Shown here: piece after piece, positions 46,047 to 57,700 of the stretch
How the letters are laid out: each line of letters begins with the position of its first letter
Numbering within the stretch: the stretch's first letter is position 1
Assembly: GCA_009760855.2 (NCBI GenBank)
Contig: WPIO01000018.1
Location: 3,440,001-3,504,000 of the forward strand
DNA: 64,000 nucleotides
Source of the DNA: Cristatella mucedo
Lineage: Eukaryota; Bryozoa; Phylactolaemata; Cristatellidae
Reading direction: 5' to 3'
Program-made: the position numbers and the translations under genes
Notes under the pieces: generated by a model
The model's database searches: none
What the model saw: only the letters and a program-made list of their open reading frames with translations
Told to the model about the DNA's origin: nothing

Positions 46047-49000
46047 TTGTATACGCATGTGTATGTGTGCTTCAGGGAACCCTGGTTGGCTCATGCAGAG
46101 GCGACCGCAGCGGCAGTGGCAGCAGCCGAGCGGGAAGTGCAGCATTGGTTGCGGTCATTTCGCCGACTCGGCAGGTGCGCCCATAAAGGCGCAGCGAACG
46201 AAGCTGTCATATATAGGTACCTATATTTGTACGTAAATATACACTATATATTACAACATGTATATATATATATATATATATATACATATGCATATATATA
46301 TATACATATGCATATATATATAAAGCATGTTATCAATACATAATTTTCTTTAATAAAGATTACAGCATACCATTTTTCTACATTTTTTAACGAGATTTAT
46401 TGACCTAATTGTACCTATAGATTCTAGTTGCTACTTATTGCTGTAAAAGATTATTGCATAGTCAGGAAAGGGCAGCCAAATAGGTAAATGTCTTTACGAA
46501 TGATAGCAAATAAATTACTAAAATATTCCACTGACCAAATGTGGGATCCGGTGCTTTGCGGCTTTAGTTGAACTAAATATTTTTTTTAATTTATGGCAGC
46601 GTGCAGGCGCTGGTGAGCGAATAGCTTTGACCTAGCCAACCCACGAATCGCCGAGCTGGTTTGGTCTAGAGGTTAAGGTGCTCGCCCCGGCTAAGGTCCG
46701 ACTGAGGTCGTGGGCTCGAGCCCAGAGGCATATGTGAAGCACCTGAATAGAGATTAAGTTCTCTTGGGCGCTATATAAATGAATTATTTATATATATATT
46801 ATATATATATATATAATCTCGAAAACAACAGAGCCGGCTGTTACTTTCAGGTTTATTTTGCATAACTTAAAGCCTGCTGACGCATTCATACTGTATCAGC
46901 TAAGTTCGCACTTTATTTATTGGTAAACAAATGTGACGTAGAGCATCTCATTACCAGCTCTGAACCTATTAGTTCCAATGTAAGCATTGGCGTATCTATC
47001 AAATGCACTCTGGTCACACACTCTGCTCAATAGGTGCAACCTTTCAATTATAGTCTCCTGTGGTTCGGCTGTCTTCCATATTAACCAAGTCACAGTTGGG
47101 CGCAAGAAATTAGCGCATGATAATCGTAAATCACAATAAAACCCTTGCTTAGATTTGATCGGCGGATTTTAATATGAAAATCTAGCAATACGCAACGAGC
47201 TCCCCCCACAGTGATTATACAGATCTTTTCCTGACGCTAGTTCTAGTTGCCAGCCGTTGTCTTTCATGGCTAGATTGTCGCCCTGATGAGACAGCATTGC
47301 AAAAGTCTATTGAATTAATTAGGCAGATATAATGTTTTAAAAAGAATTATATAAACTATAAAATGTCATACAGAGAGTAGAAAATGAACATAATTACATC
47401 TTAAATCATCAAACTTGCGGTGTTTAGTTTACTTAAGACTAGAAGCTCGGTTTGAAATTATATGAAGAATTTGTTCATGTCTTGTTTTTTCTCTTCAGTC
47501 GTGATAGCGTTAGTGCATATCTACGCTAGTGCTCATCAATACTAGTGCACGTCGTAATAGTGCACATCACAGGTTGCCTTAAGTTGAATTAACCTGTTGG
47601 CAATCATTGTAAAGAGTTTTGCTGTTGCTTTTTGTAGTAATCTATGCAATACAGCGGTCGCTAGTTTATCAAGTAGATCAGACTGCTCTACTTGAATGCT
47701 CCGACTTCCGCTGCGCTTCGAAGCTTCGTGCTGTCAATTACACTTGGTATGTCGGCACACGGAACGACGTTTATCTGTCTTTTACTGAGCGCGAAGCAAA
47801 AAAAACGTACGCCGTCAACGCAAGTTCCATCAAACTTGAATTTGGGCAAAACTCCTCATTTAATTGTCGAACGGATTGCTACAGTAATACAGTCTCGCCT
47901 TATCCTATGACATTCTGGACCAATTTTACTATCACTTGGTTTGGTAAGAATCTTTGTGAGTACTCTCTGATTCTGGCACTGTCGTGTCATTTTATACAGT
48001 TTAAGACAATACTTAGGTGCTCGCCCAAATGCTGTGGTTCGTGGAGCAACCATTACAGTACAATTAATCTACAGCATGCGAGAAATGAATTCAATCGTAG
48101 GCTTTTAAGCACCCAAAAATAAACGTTTACGAGGGTGATGGATATCAGTTTTAATAAAAAATACAATATACATAAAAAACAAACTGAATTTCATAGAAAA
48201 GTCGTGTTAACGTCACGAAGCATTAACCGGACGTAGCTCAAATCCGCGGGAGATCGTTTCTTCATTTCAAATGCTCACAATACCTGTAACTCACTCACTG
48301 GCAACGACAATAAATGCTCTAAATTTAGGGGACTAAAATTGAAGCTAAACCCCTCCTGGTCCTCATAGCATTTTCCCCATCCGTACTAGTTATGTGCCTA
48401 TACTTCCTGAAATTTAGTTTGCAATAAAAAACTAATTGATATGCTACCTTTCAGGCGTATTTACATTGCCTAGGAAGAAGCTCTTCCATTAGGGCTGTAT
48501 AAGCAAATATTGTCACTCTCATCGCTAGGCCTTCTCTATCTATCGGTAGTCGTCTCTATCTAATCGGTAGTCGTCGCTAGCTTACGCAGGGTGACCGTCG
48601 GCCACGTGACTCTGAGCTCGTGCTCCGCTACCAGAATGAGCGCGACTAGTATTTGCCGGCATAGTGAGAAGAGTCCCTTTGTTCGCTACGCCGTCCGCAA
48701 AGCATTAAGAAACCCGACACAGCCACATTACCTACAGCAAGGTCTATGCTTTCACGTGAAATCCTAATCCTTTTTCAAATGTCTTCACTACAGGTTTACC
48801 CGTTACCATGCACGATACTTCAAACCATGGCGTGAACTTGCGCTACATTGGTCACCTGACCACCTAGAGATTAATCTAGCTAATTTTGAATGCGAGTACG
48901 TGAGTAAATAAAATAAAATAAATCCGAGCTGACTAAACAGCCTCTTTTTATATAGGGACATAAGAGCCTTTACGGTTATCGCCACCGCTTGCAGTGGCGA

Positions 49001-51650
49001 TAAAGGATCGCCCACTGCAGGATTCGAGCCCACGACCTCGGGGCCGAGGTCGTGAAAAGCAACCGCCTTACCTAGTGAGTGAGTCCAAGATTCAGTGAGT
49101 CAAAGCGGGCATATGCACAAGTCTCTTGAGTCATGCCAACGTTTTGCCTTTTGTAATGAGTGTCGTTTAAAAACAGCAGAGGAAACGATTTGTTAGTTTT
49201 CTAAGTGTTAGCAACAGGGTGAAGCGCCTTGCACGTCCGGCTAGAACTACGCCCAAAGCACAGTGCTCGTTATTAACGGTGCTAGTAATTGTGCCGATGC
49301 CTGATAAATACAGGTGAAGCCACGAATCTAAAACTTTGCTTCGCGTCTGCTGCTCAGTCCCCCCTCCGATCTGTCATCATTGGCAGATAGCTACAACACG
49401 ACACTAGCTGACACGCTCGACGAGTTTGCACCTCTGACTAAGAGCACCGTGCGCCCTTGCCCAGACGAACCTATCGTTTACCGGAGACATTAAACTAGCT
49501 AGTTTTAGTAAGCGCAAGCTAGAAAAAGCATACACAAGATCAGGACTGACTGTCCATCGACAGGCATACGAGGACTACTGTAGGTCGTACCAATCAATCC
49601 TAGCAAAGGCCAAGTCTAGCTTCTATAAAAACATTGTTGAATCACAAATGCACAATCCAAAAGTGGTGATGTCGACGATTAACCATCTTCTCAACCGCTC
49701 CCAGGTTGGCTCCTTACCTGATGATCCCTGTGGTGATCTAGCTGATCGCTTTTCTAGCTTCTTTGTGCAGAAGATAGACGAGATCAGGGAACCTATCCCT
49801 GCGATGGCAGCACCCCCTAGAATGCAGCTCTTCAATTCCATGCAGCACCTCAATGTCTACATTCAAGGTCACTCGTGACCTCGTCCTGAAGTTCATATCC
49901 CAATCAAAGAAGTAAACTAGTCCTCTGGACCCTATTCATACTGTCCTGCTTCTACGATGCATTGATCTGCTGGTTCCATGCATAACTAACCTAATAAATG
50001 AGTCGTTGGCCTCAGCTTATGTCCCAGCACCTTTCAACAAAGCTGTAGTCAGGCTACTACTCAAAAAAGCATCATTAGGCGAAGAGAACTTGAGAAAATA
50101 CTGCCCAGTCTTTCTTCTACCATTCCAATCAAAGACACTGGAACGAGTCGTGGCAGACCAGCTGAACTCCATTATATGAACTCTATTAACTTTATTGAAA
50201 CATCAAACCTTGCTGTTAAGTTCCAGTCTGATTTTTAGAGCTAATCACTCCGCAGAGTCAGCATTGCTTTGGGTAAACAACGACCTACTTAGGAATGCAG
50301 ACATGGGTAGAGTGTCTCTGCTTGTTTTGCTCTATCTTTCGGCAGCTTTTGATAATATCAATATCCAAGTTCTTCTTGAGAACCTCTCATCTCGCCTGGA
50401 CGTCACTGGCACTGCACTGCAATGGTTCAGGTCTTATTTCAGTGGGAGGCTCCAGAGTATTGATGTGAATGAACAAAGAACATATCAGGAACCTCAGATA
50501 TATGGGGTATCTCAGGGCTCCATGCTAGGTCCGGTTATTTCCACGGTTTATACTCTCCTTCTTGCCGCTTTGATTGCCAAGCACAATTTCGGCTTTCACT
50601 TCTATGCGGATGACACTCAGTTGTACCTTTGCTTTGATCCCTCCCAGCCTTCGAGCACCTCGAATTCTCTCAACTTCCTTGCTGCATGTATTGATGACAT
50701 CAGCTGGTGAGAAAATCTCCAGCTAGGCTTGTCTGTCGTGAGCGTCACAGTTGCCACACCATACCCCTTCTCGCCGACCTGCACTATCTCCCAGTCAAGC
50801 AACACATCAACTTCAAGGTTTTGTCACTCACTTTTAGGTCACTCCATTCTTTGGCTCCCGCCTAGCTATCAGATCTACTGCCCTACCAGGCTAAGCATCG
50901 TACCACCCACTTTTCAGAATCCCACTGTTTACTCATACCTCGTATAAATCTCAAAGCCTTTGGAGACCGTGCCTTTACTTCTTATGCTCCCAACGCCTGG
51001 AACTCACCCCCGACTGCCGTCACGACATTTCCTGACTGGTCCAAAAATAAAAAAGAAACTTAAACCCATCCATTTATCACATAATTTAGTGATTCCCAGT
51101 GATTGATTCGTCTTATCTGCGTTTATGCGTGCTGATACTGTGCATGCTGCCACCAACCAAACTTGCATGTTGACCCTGTGCGTATCACGCCTAACCGTGT
51201 TAGATTCGTTGTTTATTGAGCGTGCTACCGATAACCATTCGAGCGTGCTTCCTTTGCAGCAAATGTAAAGTGCCTAGAAAGAGATTGAGTTATCTGGGGG
51301 CGCTATATCAAATGCATTACTATTATTATTTTCGCACAGCAAAATAGGTTTATTCTTACTGCCGCCATTTACACATTTTGTGTCCCTGCTTTATAACCGT
51401 CTTGGCGTTACTCTCAACAAAATTCTCTTCTGCTGAGTAACTGGGAGGTTGATATCTTTACCTTACCGCTACTAACTTCAGACATCTAACTATCTCAGTG
51501 TTAAGGGTAACTATTCTCTCAGAAGAAGTACCAAAATTCTTGCATTTTGTGAGAATTAAGTCTTACCCGTGAGCGAACAGGGTGGTACAATTTATCATCA
51601 CCCGCAATATGCAAGTACCTGGTAGCACTGCACAAAATGATCACATTAAA

Positions 51651-51700
<50 letters not shown>

Positions 51701-54700
51701 AGCAAGTGTTTAGCAACTTGTACAACTTCCAGATAATTAAGATTATAGTACAAAAAAGTTTTGCTCTTCAGACAATCCGCCAACCTCAAGCTCTGTAATG
51801 TCTAATTCATATGGGGTGGGGTGACTCCTCATGAATTTTGGTTGATGCCACTCAGCTTTGAGAAACGCCCCTTGAACTGCTTGAGATATGCGATGCTTCA
51901 AAATAATTCACATCAAGTTCTAAACAGGTCTGCGATTAGCCTAATTTCGGTTAAGGTCTGCAATTTGAATCGTTGAGTTTCACAAGAAGGTTTTCTATAC
52001 CCCAGAATTTGAAAAAGCAAGCAGCTACTAGGTACTAAATTCTTTGATTAGGCTCGTGACTTGGCTAGTTTTCAATACCGAAATGCACAGCTGAAGCATG
52101 CCTGTCAACCGTGAAAGCCAAAGCAACTTTACTAGCGCAAGATAATTCTGATGCACAGGGTCCCAGAACATTAAAGAGAGAAGAAATTCACAATTCCCAA
52201 GAATCCCTGCACTCCAGATGTTAGTAAAACGTGCCTGCCTCACAAATAATACCATGTTTATCTCTTACTGCTGCATTTTCATCAGCTTGAGTAGGGGCCT
52301 CATCTATCCACTGTATCATCATGACTGTAATTCAAGAAGAATAATATTCTCTGTTTACTGTCACAACCTGGCGGATTTGTAATGCTAACTTATCAATGTG
52401 AAAATCAGGAGAAACTCTCAAGGACGACTCGGCGTTTCAGGAAGGTGGGTTTTAAGCATTGTTTTAAAGTTAGTCAAGCAAGGAACTTTTTGTTCGATGT
52501 TAGTCGGCTAACAATTCTGGGTTTTAGGTGCTTGCGAACTGATTGCTCTAGTGTGACTATCACCTCGTGCTCAGAAATTAAAGTGTCCTCATAGATAATA
52601 ATAATAATAATGTACTTGATAAAGCGCCCCCAGAGAACTCAATCTCTTTCTTGGCGCTTTACATTTGCTGCAAAGGGAAATGCAATTAAATGGTAAGTAA
52701 AATCATGCTTGAAAGGCAAACAAGATGAATAACATGGTTAGGGGTGACATGCACAGGGTCAGCATGCAAATGTGGTTAGTGGCAGCATGCACAGTGTCAG
52801 CACGCATAAGCACGTGAAGGACGAATCACAGGGACCCACTAAATGCTGTCCTAAATAGGTGTGTTTTGAAGATCCTTTTAAGATAACTGCTTGAATTGTG
52901 AAAGTTTCACTAATTAGACTGCCTCCGCAGCTGCCCTATCGCTATTTAAAATTAGGGACTAGCTACCATCGTGGCCTGCTGGAACTTGAACTAGGCTCCC
53001 TAGGGTCTTTCTAGGCTAAGCTACTGCAGTTCTGTCTTGGCTTGGCTACCTAAAAAAAAGCCATTAGGCCACCGGCAGCTAGCGATTATTATGACTGCTT
53101 GGGTCTTAGAGAAATCCCGAATGTGCACTTACGTGTCTCACCTTTGCTGGATGAGCAGCGATGGGTTTCGGTTGATAGGCTTCGATGGCTCCCGGTTGAC
53201 AAGCTTCGATGGCAATCTACGGTTGATCGATGGTCGATTGACGTAAACGGAATGAAGTTCTTACTCTGACCCACAAGACCAGCCATGGCTTGGCTACTTC
53301 ATGCCTAGCTAAGCTGTCGCACCAGTTTAAGCCTTTTCGTAACCTCAGGTTCTCTATGGACAATAATATAGCTCTTCTATTCCTCCGCTTGAAGACCGTT
53401 AGAGGCAGAAGCTTTTGCTCCACAGTTCCTAGACTATGGAACTCACTGCTGCAACTGTTATGCCACAACGCCTATTCTCCTGCTGCTGACTGTGATAAAT
53501 TCTTTTCAGCTGACCTGAGCTGCTATTTCCTTCATACTCACTTTCTCGGCAGCCCCGCTGACTTAGCTAAGCTTCCCACTTTCTCTTTATTTCGTAAGAT
53601 GGAGTCTGTGGGGTACCGTGTGCGTACCGAAAGCCGCCGGGCTTTGGATACGCTACAGAAAACTCTTCTGCGTGATACTCACTTAGTCGTCGGCAACTGG
53701 AGCAAAAATTCAGCAGCTCATCTATTCTGTGGTCAATGAGTCGGTAGCTGCAGTACATCACCTCTGTCTGACCTGTACCGGCTCCCTATCGAGCGTCTAG
53801 TTGACTCCAAGATCCCCTCACTGACCTATAGGTTGCTTCACAAGTCTGCAATCCTCTACATAACAGATCAATAGCTAGTATTCTGCTGTCCAAGTTCTTT
53901 CCCGTTCTCTCGCACCGCGATCTCCTGGCCTCTACTATTTGTCTTGCCATTTGTCCCACTAAATTTAAGTCTTCTGGAGATCTGTCCTTCAATTGTCATG
54001 CACCGACATTCTTCATCTCGCTTCCTTCCGGCCACCGTCACTACCAGCGAAGCCTTGCTCTAGCGTATGTTTCTGATATAGATTCATAGATATAGATTCA
54101 TTCAGCTTAGCCGTCCCACCGTCGAAGTGTACTCATCTTTTCGGTTCGCGTGTGCCTTGCGAGCTAACATGCACATGATTCAGTGCGTATCTTTTCAAGC
54201 TGCCGTCTTCAGCTGCTGCTTTCATGCTGCTCGCGTCCTCTAATAACTCCCTACTGCCTCAACTATGCTTCCATTTTCTTGTTGTTTCGTCAGTTGGAGT
54301 CCGTTGGCTTCCGTATTCGTACCGAAAGCCGCCAACGCTTTTGACGTGATGAATGCTGCCGAAAACTCCCCTGTATAACTTCCTCTTATCTTTGTGGAAT
54401 TTGAAGTTACAGAAGAAATACATGCACACACATTTGCATACGCACAAGAACACACACGTACATACATACATACATACATGCATGCGTACATACATATATA
54501 CATACAGTACACACGTACAGTACATACATGCGTACATACATGACAGTCGGGCTCTTCCGCTGAGGTTGCGTTGGCTATCCAGGAATCTTGGTCAGCCTAC
54601 GACGAGTAGCTGAGCTCATTTCACCACAGCCATTGCTGTGAACTGTGATACATCAACAGTCGGAAGGCTTAAAGCTCGATCCCCAAAACAATTCAATTGA

Positions 54701-57700
54701 GAGCGAGCGATGGCGAGATGAGCAGATGCTGAAGAGCGGGTGGAGCGAGATCTCTTTGGAGGGCAAGGAAGGTCGGATAAGTGAGCTGAAGCGAAGCGAG
54801 TGAAGCGAATTCCAAGCCAGACTGCGAAGCTTGATAGTAGTTCGATACTAAATAGGGAGCCGGTGAAACTGAAACAGAATGACACGGCAGCCACGCCTTC
54901 AACGATTGACGCGACGAGCTGCAGCTGCAGCTTTGCACCAGCTCCACACGATCGAGGGCAAACGTAGGTGAGAGTCTCGAGTGCCGGGGAACTGCAATCG
55001 GAGGCAGAGGCGATTTCGCAGCCCTGCGAACTCTGCTGACCAATAGCGGATGATGAAAATGCCACGTCCTGCAAATTATTACAGGATCGAAGAATTCCAC
55101 ATTGCAGAGAGGTCATTTGTTGGATATGAGCGGGGTCGTAGGATTATGTGATTAGGATTTGTGAGGTTTCGCTAGCAACAGAACTTCGGTGGGCTTTTCG
55201 TCGCTTATTAACTCGAATGGGATTGAGGCGAAATTGACATGCCTGACAAATAACTGCATCAAGATTTTCAGAGTTTTCTTTTATGGCAAACATAGTGCCA
55301 TCCTAGATCTGGAAGATCCCTCAAAAGATTAGTTCAGCTAGCATCACATCACGGTCCGCTATCAAGAAGTACTACTACAAAGACTCTTGTCCTTAGATTG
55401 AACACATTTCCATGGCTGTCAACTCGGCATACGTTCAACTAAGGAACGTCACCAAAATCAGGGTTTACTCAGATAAGAGTATGACAGCCAAACGCATTCA
55501 TGCGTTTTATGTATGACATCACGTCTAGATTATTGAAAATTACTTTTATTCAGGACTCCCGGCCGGAACCCTTAGTCGTCAGTAACTGGAACAAAACTGA
55601 GCGGCCGGGTCATGTGGTTTTTCGTCAAGTGCTAAGCTGCCGCAGATCAGATCTATCGTGTCTGAGCTTCGCTGGCTGTCTATCGAGCGACGAATCAATC
55701 GAACGATTTCAAGATCCCCTCACTCTGGCTTACTGGTCACTTCACTAGTTTTTACCAGCCTGCCTGTTGGACCTTGACGCTCCTTATCCAGTCACGTGCT
55801 CCATCCGCTCCTCAGCATCAGGTCGCCTCTCCGTCCTTCTTGCACTAAAATTGAAACTTTTCGGCGATCTAGCCTTAAGCTCGTATCTACTGAAAGTCTA
55901 GAAAAGAAGCCGCTTCTGGTGACTACGGTGACTGCATGCATGCCTTGCTTCTTTTAAGTCTCAGCTAAAGACGCGCCAGTTTTTCCTTCTTCACAGTGAA
56001 CTCGTCAATTTGCTTCGGTATGCTTAGCTTTCGTATCTGTGCGTAATTCAGCGCTTGCTACATGTGCCAGCGGTCTTACTGAACGGTGGCCTCGAGTGTC
56101 TTCAGGTTTTCTATAGCATGCGGGATTCGTACTTTCTTATGTGCTCTCCTTTTGATCCCTTGTAATTAACGAAAGTACGGTCCTTTGATTCATTGTGAGT
56201 AACTAATGCATGTTACTTTAGTATTGGTTCTCTCGCAAGTAGTTCTTACAGTAGCGCGATGATAGAGGTGATATGATTATCTTAGGGCACTATTCAAACG
56301 AAATATTGTTATTATTATTATTATTCAAGTATTAATATAGATAACCCAGCCATTTCCCCTGAATCCATGGGGTTTTTTATACTTTCCACCAACATCTTTA
56401 ATGACTTCACTGGTTCACGTGATAACGGTGTACAATTCATTGAGAGTAAAAATAGCTGAGCTTCCTTTCATGGATTCCTTTCTTTCCTAATTTCCTTCCT
56501 TTCATCAGATTATTGTTTGTTTATCAAGCATGATTTTACTCACTATTCAATTTCATTTCTCTTTGCAGCAAATGTAAAGCGCCTAGAGAGAGAGAGAGAT
56601 TGAGTTCTCTGAGGGCGCTTTATCATTTGCATTATTGTTATTATTATTATTATTATATCAATGTAATTATTTAAGAAACTAAAAGGGATAACTATAATGT
56701 CCGAGGCTGGTGACTAATATAAAGAGCGTAACGTCAGCATATACATTACATAGTCTGCTGAGAAAAGAGACGGTTGAAAAGGCTATTCCGGTCATTTAAA
56801 ACTGGAACAGGGCATCATTATTTAAAACTGGAACAGAGCATTATCATAATTAAAAAGGGGCTGAACTAATTCATTCCTCTTTACACAGTGCTGCGAAACC
56901 TCAATGAATATCGTGCATCTATATAGTAATGTTTAATTATCTTGCAGTTCTAAGTAACTTAACCCACTATATCCTGAACTAGAGGCTAGATCTATGACAC
57001 CTTGTTTAGTTTGGACTGTAAATAAGTTCAAGCATGTAGAAATCTTTTCAATTCGTCCCCAGGAGTTTGCGTCAAAAGTAGGTCTCGAAGTGTGCAAGTA
57101 AGATCTAAACCAAAACCAAGTAAAATGCTATGACCTGCAAAGGAGTTAAACCATGACGTAGATGATAATATAAATAAATATAATTTATTTGTGTAGCACC
57201 CTAGGAGAACTGAATCTAACTTACTAGTTTTGGGAAAACCAATTCAGAAATCGGAAAACTCAGCATTACAAATTGGCTCTGTCAGTGCATTTACTGTTAC
57301 ATCTGCAGGAAATCTAGGTGTCCTGTTCTAAAGTGACCATTCATTAGACAACCGAATAAGCTCCACAGTCAAGTCTGCCTACTTGTAGCTACATCAAATT
57401 ACTAAAATTCGAGCCTGCTTAGACAGGGATACTACATCTAAATTGGGCCATGCATCTGTGACACCCGTCTCGATATCTGTAAGTCACTGTTTGCTGGTCT
57501 ACCGGCCCGTGCAATCAGGTGCTAATAGTCAGTTCACAATTCTGAAGCTAGGCATGTCTTTCGTGAGCATCGCATTTCTAAATCACACCATTTCTCACCG
57601 ACCTACACTGGCTCTCAGTCAAGCAGCGAACCGACTTCAAGGTTCTGTCACTCACTTTTGGATCCTTTCATTCTTTGGCTCCAGCCGACTTATCAGATTT

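Noticed and set aside
52382-52594. 70-codon plus frame between LINE copies
   Set aside because: No Ig-like pattern and no phase-1 acceptor/donor pair, so not accepted as a further exon of the Ig-like gene.
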